Assembly (NCBI GenBank): GCA_003963005.1
Contig: RXJW01000041.1
Coordinates: forward strand, 1-35,485
Source: Burkholderiales bacterium
Lineage (GTDB): Bacteria > Pseudomonadota > Gammaproteobacteria > Burkholderiales > Burkholderiaceae_C
Reading direction: 5' to 3'
DNA: 35,485 nt
Made by a program: the position numbers and the translations under genes. Each line of letters starts with the position of its first letter. Positions within the stretch are counted from its first letter, which is position 1. The notes beneath the pieces are model-generated. The model searched no databases. It worked only from the letters and a program-made list of their open reading frames with translations, and had not been told where the DNA came from. Of the stretch, positions 15,647-23,947 are shown in pieces.

Positions 15647-16015
15647 ATGATGATTCCGCTGCACCTGATCCCCGTTCCCGCCGACGAACCCCGCGGCCTG
15701 GGTGACCCGGGCCATGCCTGGAGCGGCCTGAAGATCGCCCAGGGCGTCCATCTCGGCGACATCCGGGCGCTGGGCCTGACGGTGGCGGGCGCCGCGAGTG
15801 GCCCGGTCAGCACGGGGGACCTGCTGCGCTTCGGCCAGCTGATGAACGACGCCGGCCTGGCGATCAACCCGACGCGCATGCTGTATGACCGCCGGTACGC
15901 CTACGAGCGCCTGGCCGACGGCTTCGGCAGCGAGCATGCCGCGCTGCGCGAGCTGTCGCTGGAGCTCTTCGAGGCCTACCAGGGCGCCGGGGAGTGGATC
16001 GGCCTGGCCCACTGA
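15647..16015 (+). CDS. Hypothetical protein, family not recognised
   Basis: A 122-residue soluble protein I do not recognise. It begins MMIPLHLIPVPADEPRGLGD and has no signal peptide or membrane segment. The middle (GPVSTGDLLRFGQLMNDAGLAINPTRMLYDRRYAYERLADG) reads like a short helical domain, and the C-terminal helix is acidic (LRELSLELFEAYQGAGEWIGL). The ATG at 15647 is chosen because GAGG lies 6 bases upstream; an earlier ATG at 15611 would add 12 residues of Pro/Arg-rich sequence. It follows the cupin-sigma-cupin cassette in the same direction beyond a weak terminator, so a link with that system is possible but unproven. Codon pattern looks native. Confidence 0.6.
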   Translation: MMIPLHLIPVPADEPRGLGDPGHAWSGLKIAQGVHLGDIRALGLTVAGAASGPVSTGDLLRFGQLMNDAGLAINPTRMLYDRRYAYERLADGFGSEHAALRELSLELFEAYQGAGEWIGLAH

Positions 16016-16124
16016 ATCCCCGGAACACAGGGCTTTCCCCAGGCCGAAGCCTGCCTTTCCTCACCCCGGCGCCGACCGCGCTGCGGGTTACGCTTGCGGT
16101 TTCGCTTCTTTGCGCAATCGCCCC

Positions 16125-18302
16125 ATGAACCGTCAATCTCTCACGCTGCTGGCCGCTGCCGCGCTGGCCATCACGTCTGCCCATGCCAACGAAGGCATGT
16201 GGATGCCCAAGCAACTGCCGCAGATCGCCAAGCCGCTGAAGGCCGGCGGTCTCGCGCTGGACCCGGCCAAGCTGCGCGAGCTGACCGACTTCCCGATGGG
16301 CGCCGTCGTGTCGCTGGGCGGGTGCACGGCCAGCTTCGTGTCGCCGCAGGGCCTGGTGGTCACGAACCACCACTGCGCCTACGGCAGCATCCAGTACAAC
16401 TCGCGCCCCGACCGCGACCTGCTGAAGAACGGCTTCTATGCCGCGACGCTGGCCGATGAGCTGCCGGCCGCCCCGGGCAGCCGCATCTACGTGACGGTCG
16501 ACATGAAGGACGTCAGCGCCGACGTGCTGAACGACAAGACCCGCGCGCTGGTCGGCAAGGCCCGCACCGACGCGATCGAAGCCACCGAGAAGCAGCTCGT
16601 GGCCGCCTGCGAGGCCGACAAGGGCCACCGCTGCAACGTCTACCCCTTCTTCGGCGGCCTCCAGTACCAGCTGATCAAGCAGCTCGAAATCCGCGACGTG
16701 CGCCTGGTGCATGCACCGGCCACCGGCGTGGGTCTGTTCGGCGGCGACGCCGACAACTGGATCTGGCCGCGCCACACCGGCGACTACAGCTTCTACCGCG
16801 CCTACGTGGGCCCGGACGGCAAGCCGGCTGATTTCAGCAAGGACAACAAGCCCTACACGCCCAAGCACCACCTGAAGATGGCCAGCAGCCCGCTCAACGA
16901 GGGCGACTTCGTCATGGTGACCGGGTACCCGGGCCGCACGAACCGCCATCGCCTGCCGACCGAGGTGGACTTCGCCTTCGGCTGGCAGCAGCCCACGCAG
17001 ATCAAGGCGCTCGGCGAAGCCATCGACATCATCAAGGCCGAGACCGCCGGCCGCCGCGAGGCGGAGATCAAGATGGCGTCGCGCATGCAGGGCCTGCAGA
17101 ACGGTTTCAAGAACCTCGGTGGCCAGCAGCAGAGCTATGACGGCAGCGACATCCTGGCCCGCAAGCAGGCCGGCTTCGACCAGCTCAAGACCTGGGTGAA
17201 CGCCGACGCCAAGCGCCGCGAGCGCTACGGCGCCGACCTCGGCGCGACCGAAAGCCTCATCGCCGAGCGCCAGGCCATCCAGCGCGCCGAGATGCTGATG
17301 GGCTTCACGTCGCCCTCCCTGCTGACTTCTGCCCGCCAGTTGTACGAAGCCGCGCTCCAACGCGCCAAGCCTGACGCCGATCGCAAGCCTGGCTACCAGG
17401 AGCGCGACGTGCCCCGTCTGCGCGCCGCGCAGCAATCGCTGGACCGTCGCTACGACGAGCCGACCGACAAGCGCCTGGTGGCCCACTTCCTGGCCGCCTA
17501 CCTGGCGCAGCCGGCAGGCACGCTCAATGCGTCCGTGCTGAATGCCTACGGCCTGAAGGCCGGCCAGGACGAAGCCACCGTGCGTGCCCAGATCGACAAG
17601 CTCTACGCGGCCAGCAAGCTCGCCGACACGGCCACGCGCATGGAATGGTTGACGAAGGACGCCGCCGCCTTCCAGGCCAGCGACGACGCCTTCATCAAGC
17701 TCGCCGTGGCCCTGCACGACGACGAGGAAAAGCGCGAGAACCGCGACAAGGAACTCGCCGGCAAGCTGCAGAAGGCTTACGCCGGCGTGCAACAGGCCAT
17801 GATCGACTACCACGCCAGCCGCGGCGAGGCCGTGTACCCGGATGCCAACGGCACGCTGCGCATCAGCTTCGGCAAGGTGCAGGGCCGCAACCCCGGCTCG
17901 GATGGCACGACCTGGACGGCCTTCTCGACGCTGCGCGGCATCGTCGCCAAGCACCGCGGCCCGGATGAAGCCGGTGGCGAGTTCAATGCGCCAGCCGAGC
18001 AACTGGCCGCGATCAAGGCCCGCAACTTCGGCAAGTACTACGTGAAGGGCCTGGACTCGGTGCCGGTGAACTTCCTGGCCACGCTGGACACCACGGGCGG
18101 CAACTCCGGCTCGCCGGTGCTCAACAGCAAGGCCGAGCTCGTGGGTCTGCTGTTCGACGGCACGCTGGACGCCGTGATCTCGGACTGGGACTTCAACCCC
18201 AAGATGGTCCGCAGCATCTGTCTGGATGCCCGCTACATGCTGTGGCAGATGAGCACGGTCGACAAGACCACCCGACTGCTCGAAGAAATGCAGGTCAAGT
18301 GA
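16125..18302 (+). CDS. S46-family dipeptidyl-peptidase (DPP7-like), exported
   Basis: A 725-residue periplasmic or secreted serine peptidase that removes dipeptides from the N-terminus of oligopeptides. The signal peptide covers residues 1-21 (ending TSAHA). Family signatures: GGCTASFVSPQGLVVTNHHC with catalytic His82/83, GDADNWIWPRHTGDYSFYR with Asp220, and TGGNSGSPVLNSKAELVGLL with the nucleophile Ser661. A helical insertion domain lies between about residues 300 and 560. The residue 18 positions after the serine, which sets P1 preference in this family, is Gly679. That matches DPP7 (hydrophobic or broad) and not the Arg of DPP11 (Asp/Glu). It is a single gene ended by a strong terminator at 18324-18349. 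Confidence 0.95.
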   Translation: MNRQSLTLLAAAALAITSAHANEGMWMPKQLPQIAKPLKAGGLALDPAKLRELTDFPMGAVVSLGGCTASFVSPQGLVVTNHHCAYGSIQYNSRPDRDLLKNGFYAATLADELPAAPGSRIYVTVDMKDVSADVLNDKTRALVGKARTDAIEATEKQLVAACEADKGHRCNVYPFFGGLQYQLIKQLEIRDVRLVHAPATGVGLFGGDADNWIWPRHTGDYSFYRAYVGPDGKPADFSKDNKPYTPKHHLKMASSPLNEGDFVMVTGYPGRTNRHRLPTEVDFAFGWQQPTQIKALGEAIDIIKAETAGRREAEIKMASRMQGLQNGFKNLGGQQQSYDGSDILARKQAGFDQLKTWVNADAKRRERYGADLGATESLIAERQAIQRAEMLMGFTSPSLLTSARQLYEAALQRAKPDADRKPGYQERDVPRLRAAQQSLDRRYDEPTDKRLVAHFLAAYLAQPAGTLNASVLNAYGLKAGQDEATVRAQIDKLYAASKLADTATRMEWLTKDAAAFQASDDAFIKLAVALHDDEEKRENRDKELAGKLQKAYAGVQQAMIDYHASRGEAVYPDANGTLRISFGKVQGRNPGSDGTTWTAFSTLRGIVAKHRGPDEAGGEFNAPAEQLAAIKARNFGKYYVKGLDSVPVNFLATLDTTGGNSGSPVLNSKAELVGLLFDGTLDAVISDWDFNPKMVRSICLDARYMLWQMSTVDKTTRLLEEMQVK

Positions 18303-18323
18303 CCCGCGCCTGACCAGCAAGAC

Positions 18324-18349
18324 AACGGCAGCCTCTGGCTGCCGTTTTT
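18324..18349 (+). terminator. Strong intrinsic terminator after the S46 peptidase gene
   Basis: Perfect 10-bp stem AACGGCAGCC/GGCTGCCGTT with a TCT loop, followed by TTT. The T run covers 18345-18349 and ends at the stop codon of the convergent YceI gene. On the opposite strand the stem is not followed by a T run, so it works mainly for the plus strand. Confidence 0.85.
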
Positions 18350-18921
18350 CATTCCTTCGCGACCGCTTCGACCTGGATGCGCAGGCCCACCTCCATCTTG
18401 AAGCCGTAGTCCTTGCCGGCCGCGAGGCCGAAGTCATCGCGCTTGAAGCTGCCCGAGGCATCGGCGCCGCACCAGTCGCGCTTGAGCATCGGGTGGGGCA
18501 TGCACTTGAGCTGGTGCACGGTCAGCGTCACGGGCAGCGTGCGGCCGTTGAGCGTGAGTTCGCCCACCACGCGCGCCGGCACGCCGCCGCTGCCGCCCTC
18601 GAAGCGGCCCTTGTAGGTGGCCATCGGGTTGTTCTTCGAGAGGTTGAAGAACTGCTCGCCGCGCGCCCAGGCGTTCATCGCATCCAGGCCGAAGTCGATG
18701 CTGGCGAGGTCCATCTGCACCTCCACGCTGCCGGCGCCCGTGGCCTTGTCGTACACGACGCTGCCGCTGTTCTTGTTCAGCTTGCCGCGCCAGTAGGACA
18801 GGCCGATGTGGTCGGCCTCGAAGCTTGGGAAGGTGTGGGTCGGGTCGATCTCGTAGGTGACCGGCGCCGCGATGGCCGGGGTGGCCAGCAGCGCGGCGGC
18901 CAGCAGGCCGAAACATTTCAT
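18349..18921 (-). CDS. YceI-family periplasmic protein
   Basis: A 190-residue exported lipocalin-like protein of the YceI family, which binds polyisoprenoid-type lipids such as octaprenyl derivatives. The signal peptide covers about residues 1-18 (MKCFGLLAAALLATPAIA). The family core is clear: YEIDPTHTFPSFEADHIG near the N-terminus, then SVEVQMDLASIDFG, the NPMATYKGRF segment, LNGRTLPVTLTVHQLKC, and the final GFKMEVGLRIQVEAV strand. A cysteine pair (KCMPHP...DWCGADA) is typical of this subgroup. The ATG at 18921 starts the signal peptide; longer starts would not give one. It converges on the S46 peptidase gene. No partner cytochrome b gene, common beside YceI, is present. Confidence 0.92.
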   Translation of the reverse strand: MKCFGLLAAALLATPAIAAPVTYEIDPTHTFPSFEADHIGLSYWRGKLNKNSGSVVYDKATGAGSVEVQMDLASIDFGLDAMNAWARGEQFFNLSKNNPMATYKGRFEGGSGGVPARVVGELTLNGRTLPVTLTVHQLKCMPHPMLKRDWCGADASGSFKRDDFGLAAGKDYGFKMEVGLRIQVEAVAKE

Positions 18922-19002
18922 CGGAAGTCCTCGGGGATGGGGCTGACACCGACATGACGAACGGTGTGGGGCCGGATCGACACGACACGTGCATCGGCCC
19001 GT

Positions 19003-19008
19003 TAGTAT
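19003..19008 (+). promoter_or_regulatory. Putative -10 hexamer (TAGTAT)
   Basis: TAGTAT ends 7 bases before the ATG of the phosphodiester-glycosidase-like gene. There is no ribosome site in the gap (CTCCGGC), which again suggests a leaderless start. No clear -35. Confidence 0.35.
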
Positions 19009-19015
19009 CTCCGGC

Positions 19016-19816
19016 ATGCGCCGCCACTTCCTGCATTTGGTCAGCCTGGCAGGCCTGCTGGTCGTTACCGCCTGTGCCAGCCCGCGGCCGAGCGCGGACC
19101 TCTGGCAGACGATCGTGCCGGGCCTGAGCCACCGTGCCTGGTCACCGCTGCCGGACAGCGAGGTGCACGTGCTGCGGGTGGACCTCACCCGGCTCCGGCT
19201 CACGCTCACGCCGCCCGCCGAGGCCGGCCAGCCGCTGGACGTGATGCGGAGCGCTCGCGGGGCGCTGGCGAGTGTCAATGCCTCCTTCTTCGACCGCGAG
19301 TTCCGCCCCCGCGGCCTGACCGTGTCCGACGGTCAGCCCTGGCCGGCCCTGATCCCGATGACCGCACCCGCTGCTGACCCGCTGCTGGCCTGCGACACCC
19401 GCTGCGTGATCCGCTTCGACGCGCCAGCCACGCCGGATCCGGCGTGGCGGCTGGTCGTCAGCGGCACGCCCTGGCTGGTGCGCGACGGCCTGCCGCGCAG
19501 CGTGCAGGACGACACCCAGTGCCCGTCCTTCTGCGCTCAGCCTCACCCGCGCACGGCGGTCGGGCTGGACGCCTCCGGCCGCCATCTGCTGCTGCTGCTG
19601 GCCGCCGGCCGACGGGGCGATGTGAAGGGGCTGACCCTGGCCGAGACGGCGGCACTGATGCGGGACCTGGGTGCCGCGCAGGCCTTCAACCTCGACGGCG
19701 GTGGTTCATCGACCCTCTTGATTGAGGGACAGTCCGTGCTGCCCCGCCCGTTCAACGAGCCCACACTCCGCCAACTGGCCAACGCCCTGGTGATCGACAC
19801 GCCCGAAGCCCGATGA
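19016..19816 (+). CDS. Phosphodiester glycosidase family (NAGPA domain) lipoprotein
   Basis: A 266-residue lipoprotein with the lipobox VTAC at about residues 17-20. The NAGPA/DUF2233 domain follows. It has ALASVNASFFD, PRGLTVSDGQ, the PRTAVGLDASGRHLLLLLAAGR strand, TLAETAALMRDLGAAQAFNLDGGGSSTL, and a C-terminal RQLANALVI. The NLDGGGSS motif is the family hallmark. Relatives remove GlcNAc from phosphodiesters (human uncovering enzyme); bacterial members are thought to act on cell-wall or exopolysaccharide phosphodiesters. The start at 19016 is taken because the signal begins MRRHFLHL and a TAGTAT hexamer precedes it. The stop overlaps the next gene as ATGA, which suggests the two lipoproteins are made together. 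Confidence 0.87.
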   Translation: MRRHFLHLVSLAGLLVVTACASPRPSADLWQTIVPGLSHRAWSPLPDSEVHVLRVDLTRLRLTLTPPAEAGQPLDVMRSARGALASVNASFFDREFRPRGLTVSDGQPWPALIPMTAPAADPLLACDTRCVIRFDAPATPDPAWRLVVSGTPWLVRDGLPRSVQDDTQCPSFCAQPHPRTAVGLDASGRHLLLLLAAGRRGDVKGLTLAETAALMRDLGAAQAFNLDGGGSSTLLIEGQSVLPRPFNEPTLRQLANALVIDTPEAR

Positions 19817-21144
19817 AACGCCTGCTGCCCCTGCTTGCCTTTGCTGCGGCCTTGCTGGCCGGCTGTGCCACACCGCCACCGCCGCGGCCCGGCCTGGCGC
19901 CCGAGAAGCGCTATTCGGCGTCGGAGCTGCTGGCGTTGAAGCCCTCCGCCTTCGAATGGCGGGCCACCAGCGTGGACGGCGAGCGCGAGTTGCGCGAGCG
20001 CGAGATGGCCACGCTGAAAGCCCGCCTGATGCTGCCCGCCGGCCCGGAGCGCGATGCCGCGCTGCCCGCCATCCTGGACGCTGTGGCCGTGTTCAACACC
20101 GAGGTCGACGCCGCGCGGCCGCTGCTGCTGCAGGCGCTGCCGACGCTGGGCTCGCGCGACCCCGAGACCCAGCGCGCCGTGCTGACCGCGGCGCACACCT
20201 TCTACGCCAGGGAAGCTGCACCGCTGTTGGAACCGCTGCTGCCGCAGCTGACCCAGACCAAGCCCTTTGCGATTGCCGCCTACACCCTGCTGCAGGCGGA
20301 CCCCGGCGCTGCGGATCGCCTGCGCCTGCGGGTGCCGGCGCAGTTCCCCGCCTGGGCGGACGACGCCCGCCTGACTGCGCTGATGCAGCGCCTGCAGCCG
20401 TCGGCCGCGGTGCCGCCACCGCTGCCCGAACTCCTCGCCGCGCCACTGCGTACGGGCTATGCCGCCATCTTCAGCCTGCAGCGCCCGGGGCGCGAGGTGA
20501 TGGGGCTGGCCCTCGTGCGCGCCGCCGATGGCCGCTTCGTGCGCGATGCCGACGGCCAGCTCTTTGCCCAGCCGCAGCTCGCCCGGGCGCTCACCCATCT
20601 GCCCGGCACCATCACCAACGGCAACACGCCCCAGGGTCTGTTCACCCTTGTCGGTGCCGGCACCGCCACCAACCCGTGGATCGGCCCCACGCCCTACCTG
20701 CACAGCAAGTTGCCGATCGAGGGCACAGTGGCCGAGTTCGAGCATGCCGACACGCCCCAGCTGCCGGCCTGGAGTGAGGCGGTCTACGAGAGCTTCCTGC
20801 CCCCCGCCTGGCGTTCCTGGGCGCCGATCAAGGAAGCCTGGCTCGCGGGCCGCGCCGGGCGGGACGACATCCTGCTGCACGGCACCGTCGTCAACCCTGA
20901 TTACTACCGCGGCGCCAGCTACTTCCCCGGCACGCCGTCGGCCGGGTGCATGGTGTCCCACGAGACCTGGGACCCGGCCACGGGCCGTCTCGTCAGCAGC
21001 GGCCAGCTGCGCCTGGCCCAGGCTTATGCCGCCGCGAGCGGGCGGGAGGACCTGGCGGGCTATCTCGTCGTCGTGGAGGTGCCGGGCGAAGGGCCGGTCA
21101 CGCCAGCCGAAGCTTTGGCCCTGGTGACGGCTGCGGGCCGCTGA
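19813..21144 (+). CDS. Putative YkuD/L,D-transpeptidase-like lipoprotein
   Basis: A 443-residue lipoprotein (lipobox LLAGC, Cys at about residue 17). The N-terminal half (about 30-225) is helical, with repeated Ala/Leu/Pro-rich stretches resembling HEAT-type repeats (LLQALPTLGSRDPETQRAVLTAA). The C-terminal part has GTITNGNTPQGLFTLVGAG and then a motif like the YkuD catalytic site: LLHGT with His356, and SAGCM with Cys379. In YkuD enzymes these His and Cys cross-link peptidoglycan peptides. The spacing here is longer than usual and the match is partial, so the call is tentative. Translation is coupled to the glycosidase-like lipoprotein by ATGA, and a DUF1566-like gene follows 14 bases later. 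Confidence 0.6.
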   Translation: MKRLLPLLAFAAALLAGCATPPPPRPGLAPEKRYSASELLALKPSAFEWRATSVDGERELREREMATLKARLMLPAGPERDAALPAILDAVAVFNTEVDAARPLLLQALPTLGSRDPETQRAVLTAAHTFYAREAAPLLEPLLPQLTQTKPFAIAAYTLLQADPGAADRLRLRVPAQFPAWADDARLTALMQRLQPSAAVPPPLPELLAAPLRTGYAAIFSLQRPGREVMGLALVRAADGRFVRDADGQLFAQPQLARALTHLPGTITNGNTPQGLFTLVGAGTATNPWIGPTPYLHSKLPIEGTVAEFEHADTPQLPAWSEAVYESFLPPAWRSWAPIKEAWLAGRAGRDDILLHGTVVNPDYYRGASYFPGTPSAGCMVSHETWDPATGRLVSSGQLRLAQAYAAASGREDLAGYLVVVEVPGEGPVTPAEALALVTAAGR

Positions 21145-21158
21145 CACGGGAGGCTTGG

Positions 21159-21722
21159 ATGCGTGCTGTGTGGATGCTGCTGGCGGCCGCGGGTCTTGCC
21201 AGCCGGGTGGCGGTGGCGGAGCCGCTGCCCCCGCCACCCGGCCTGACGGTCAGCGCCGACGGTCAGGAGTTGCTCGACACGGTCAGCGGTCAGGCCTGGT
21301 CGCGGTGCGTGGAAGGCATGCGCTGGGATGGCCGTGCCTGCCAGGGTGAGGCGGCGCTGTTCACGCTCGCCGAGGCACTCGCGATGGCCCGTGCGCGCAG
21401 CGAGACCTCAGGCAAGGGCTGGCGCGTGCCGCGAGTGCCTGAGCTCAAGCTGCTGGGTGAGCGGCTTGCGCGGGCAGCGCAGGGCCCCGCCCTGGCGCCG
21501 GCTGCGCCGGCCGGCTGGTACTGGACGAGCACGGTGCGCATCGACAGCGAGGCGGTGAATCCCTATGCCTACCGCAACGTGCAGCGGGGCGCGACAGAAA
21601 CCCATGCCGACCGGCTCGTGCCGCAGGTCGGCTGGGCGGTCGATCCACGCACCGGCGATGCGCGGCCCGACATGCCCCGGCATGAACGCCTGCCGCTGCG
21701 GCTGGTGCGCAGTCTGAAATGA
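21159..21722 (+). CDS. DUF1566-like (Lcl C-terminal-type) exported protein
   Basis: A 187-residue protein with a signal peptide (about residues 1-20, ending AVA) and a single DUF1566/Lcl-C-terminal-like domain. The hallmarks are LLDTVSGQAWSRCVEGMRWDGRACQG, LAEALAMARARS...GKGWRVPRVPELKLL, GWYWTST, and a final RLPLRLVRS. Such domains adopt an FGE/C-type-lectin-like fold and often occur on surface or periplasmic proteins of unknown role. The cysteine pair in SRCVEGMRWDGRACQ probably forms a disulfide. The ATG at 21159 follows GGGAGG by 6 bases. It is the third gene of the lipoprotein group, 14 bases after the YkuD-like gene. The 79 bases downstream before lldD's stop show no clear terminator. 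Confidence 0.75.
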   Translation: MRAVWMLLAAAGLASRVAVAEPLPPPPGLTVSADGQELLDTVSGQAWSRCVEGMRWDGRACQGEAALFTLAEALAMARARSETSGKGWRVPRVPELKLLGERLARAAQGPALAPAAPAGWYWTSTVRIDSEAVNPYAYRNVQRGATETHADRLVPQVGWAVDPRTGDARPDMPRHERLPLRLVRSLK

Positions 21723-21801
21723 TCAGGCCAGAGGTCGCGCCCGCGCCGGGTCTTGAACCTGCCGACCATCTGCTGCGCATCGGGCCTGGGCGGGCTGACG
21801 T

Positions 21802-22956
21802 TCAGACGGTCGGGTAGGTGCCCGGCACGAGGATGTCGCGGCCGACCTGGGTGAGCTGCGTGTGGCCGCAGAAGGCCATGGTCACGTCGAGTTCCTTGTG
21901 CAGGATCTGGAGGGCCTTCGTCACGCCTTCCTCGCCCATCGCGCCCAGGCCGTAGACCATGGCCCGGCCGATCATCGTGCCGCGGGCGCCCAAGGCCCAG
22001 GCCTTGAGCACGTCCTGGCCGGAGCGGATGCCGCCGTCCATCCAGACCTCGATCTGCGAGCCCACCTCGGCCACGATGGCTGGCAAGGCGTGGATGCTGC
22101 TGGGCGCCCCGTCGAGCTGACGGCCGCCGTGGTTGCTCACGACGATGGCATCGGCACCGGCCTTCACGGCCAGCTTGGCGTCTTCGACGTCCATGATGCC
22201 CTTGAGGATCAGCTTGCCGCCCCACTGCTCCTTCACCCACGCGATGTCGGCCCAGGACAGGCGCGGGTCGAACTGTTCGTTCGTCCACGCGGAGAGTGAG
22301 CGCATGTCGCTCACGCCCTTCACGTGACCCACGAGGTTGCGGAAGGTGTGCCGGCGCGTGCCGGCCATGCCCAGGCACCAGCGCGGCTTGGTCATCAGGT
22401 TCAGGAGGTTGCGCACGGTCGGCCGCGGCGGGGCGGTGAGGCCGTTCTTCAGGTCCTTGTGGCGCTGGCCGATGACCTGCAGGTCCAGCGTGAGCACCAG
22501 CGCCGAGCACTTGGCAGCCTTGCAGCGGGCGATCATGCGGGCCATCGCGTCGCGGTCGCGCATCATGTAGAGCTGGAACCAGAAGGGCGCGCTCGTGTGC
22601 TCGGCGACGTCCTCGATCGAGCAGATGCTCATCGTCGACAGCGTGAACGGGATGCCGAACTTCTCGGCCGCGCGGGCCGCGTGGATTTCGCCGTCGGCGT
22701 GCTGCATGCCGGTCAGGCCCACCGGCGCGATGGCCACTGGCATCTTGGCCGCCTGGCCCACCATCGTCACCGCCGTGCTGCGGCCTTCCATGTTGACCGC
22801 CACACGCTGGCGCAGCTTGATGGCCTGGAAGTCGCTCTCGTTGGCGCGGTAGGTCGTCTCGGTCCAGGAGCCCGAGTCGGCGTAGTCGTAGAACATGCGC
22901 GGCACGCGCTTCTCGGCGAGTTGACGCAGGTCTTCGATGCAGGTGATGACGGGCAT
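21802..22956 (-). CDS. lldD: FMN-dependent alpha-hydroxy-acid dehydrogenase (L-lactate dehydrogenase-like)
   Basis: Oxidises L-lactate or a related 2-hydroxy acid to the keto acid, passing electrons to the respiratory chain. 384 residues with the complete TIM-barrel signature: RMFYDYADSGSWTE near the N-terminus, MPVAIAPVGLTGMQHADGE, the GIPFTLSTMS strand, FWFQLYMMRDRD, LTLDLQVIGQRHKDL, LILKGIMDVEDAKLAVKAGADAI, then SNHGGRQLDG with the catalytic His, and VWMDGGIRSGQDVLKA plus ARGTMIGRA for phosphate binding. An alternative is glycolate or mandelate oxidation, which sequence alone cannot exclude. A LysR gene lies 67 bases upstream on the same strand. A -10-like TAGCAT precedes it. Confidence 0.88.
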   Translation of the reverse strand: MPVITCIEDLRQLAEKRVPRMFYDYADSGSWTETTYRANESDFQAIKLRQRVAVNMEGRSTAVTMVGQAAKMPVAIAPVGLTGMQHADGEIHAARAAEKFGIPFTLSTMSICSIEDVAEHTSAPFWFQLYMMRDRDAMARMIARCKAAKCSALVLTLDLQVIGQRHKDLKNGLTAPPRPTVRNLLNLMTKPRWCLGMAGTRRHTFRNLVGHVKGVSDMRSLSAWTNEQFDPRLSWADIAWVKEQWGGKLILKGIMDVEDAKLAVKAGADAIVVSNHGGRQLDGAPSSIHALPAIVAEVGSQIEVWMDGGIRSGQDVLKAWALGARGTMIGRAMVYGLGAMGEEGVTKALQILHKELDVTMAFCGHTQLTQVGRDILVPGTYPTV

Positions 22957-22983
22957 GGCGCGGTGCGGTGAAGTCAGGCCGCG

Positions 22984-22989
22984 ATGCTA
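22984..22989 (-). promoter_or_regulatory. Putative -10 hexamer (TAGCAT) for lldD
   Basis: Minus-strand TAGCAT lies 27 bases before the lldD ATG in the 67-base gap after the LysR gene. The motif alone supports this; no -35 or LysR-box dyad was recognised. Confidence 0.25.
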
Positions 22990-23023
22990 GGGCCGCGCAC
23001 GCCGTGGCGCCCCGGAAAAAACC

Positions 23024-23941
23024 TCAGCCGGGGCCGGAAGAGTTTTCCGCCTCGACCGCGCGGCAGTGCGCATGCAGCCAGTCGGCGAAGGCATCGACCG
23101 CCGGGCTGGCGCGGTGCACGATCAGGCCGTAGTGCCGCTCGGCAGGCACGCTGAGGCCGAAGGGCTGCACCAGCCGGCCCTCCGCCAGCTCGTGCCGTGC
23201 CAAGCTCAGGCGGGCCAGCGCCACGCCCTGGCCGGCGAGTGCTGCCGCGAGCGTCAGGCCCAGGTCCACGAAGCGCGGGCCGTCGTCGGGTTCGGGCACG
23301 TCCGGCAAGCCCGCCGCGCGCCACCACGGCGCCCAGGGCTGCAGCGGGGTGCGCAGCAGCGGCAGGGCGAGCAGGTCGGCTGGCGCGGTCAGCGGCGCGT
23401 GGCGGGCGATGAGGGCCGGCGCGGCCAGCGGCGTCAGGTGGTCGCGCAGCAGCACCTGGGCGGGGTTCAGGTCGTCCGGCACGGCGCCGTGGCGGATCTC
23501 GGCGTCGGCACCCGCATCGCCCTCGGCCAGCAGGGGCACGGAGAGCGTCAGCTCCAGCTCGACCTCCGGGTGGGCCGCGGTGAAGCCAGGCAGCGCGGGC
23601 ACGAGCAACTGGCGCGCAAAGGTGGGTGTGGAACTGACCCGCAGGCGTTCGCGCACCGTCCCGGGCCGCTGGTGCAGCGGCATGGCCTGCAACAGCGCGA
23701 GCGCCTGGCGCACCTGGGGCAGGTACTCGTGCCCTGCCGCGGTCAGGCTCAGGCCGCGGGCCGCCTGGCGCAGGAAGAGGGGCTGGTCCAGCCGCTCCTC
23801 CAGCCCGGCCACCCGCTTGGCAACGGCACTCGCCGTCAGGGCCAACTCAGTGGCGGCCGCTTCGAAGCTGCCACAGCGCGCCGCCGTCTCGAACGCGAGC
23901 AGGGCGTCCAGCGAGGGCAGGCGGATCGGGCGCGGGGGCAT
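23024..23941 (-). CDS. LysR-family transcriptional regulator (GcvA-like)
   Basis: A 305-residue LysR regulator. The N-terminal winged helix-turn-helix covers residues 6-66: LPSLDALLAFETAARCGSFEAAATELALTASAVAKRVAGLEERLDQPLF, followed by the usual LTAAGHEYLPQVRQAL linker helix. The effector-binding domain (about 95-295) has two lobes typical of the family. The DALLAFETAAR...LALTASAVAKRV pattern is like GcvA-type members. It lies just upstream of the hydroxy-acid dehydrogenase on the same strand, not divergent from it as classic LysR/target pairs are, so control of lldD is plausible but not shown. A TAGGAT hexamer sits 6 bases before its ATG, with no ribosome site. The effector is unknown. Confidence 0.93.
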   Translation of the reverse strand: MPPRPIRLPSLDALLAFETAARCGSFEAAATELALTASAVAKRVAGLEERLDQPLFLRQAARGLSLTAAGHEYLPQVRQALALLQAMPLHQRPGTVRERLRVSSTPTFARQLLVPALPGFTAAHPEVELELTLSVPLLAEGDAGADAEIRHGAVPDDLNPAQVLLRDHLTPLAAPALIARHAPLTAPADLLALPLLRTPLQPWAPWWRAAGLPDVPEPDDGPRFVDLGLTLAAALAGQGVALARLSLARHELAEGRLVQPFGLSVPAERHYGLIVHRASPAVDAFADWLHAHCRAVEAENSSGPG

Positions 23942-23947
23942 GTGGCC

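Noticed and set aside
21723..21801. Gap between the DUF1566-like gene and lldD, examined for a terminator or RNA
   Set aside because: Convergent genes meet here, but no clear stem plus T run, and no tRNA-like fold, could be seen.
23009..23034. GCCCCGG/CCGGGGC hairpin overlapping the end of the LysR gene
   Set aside because: The A/T run is inside the loop rather than after the stem on either strand, so it does not look like an intrinsic terminator.
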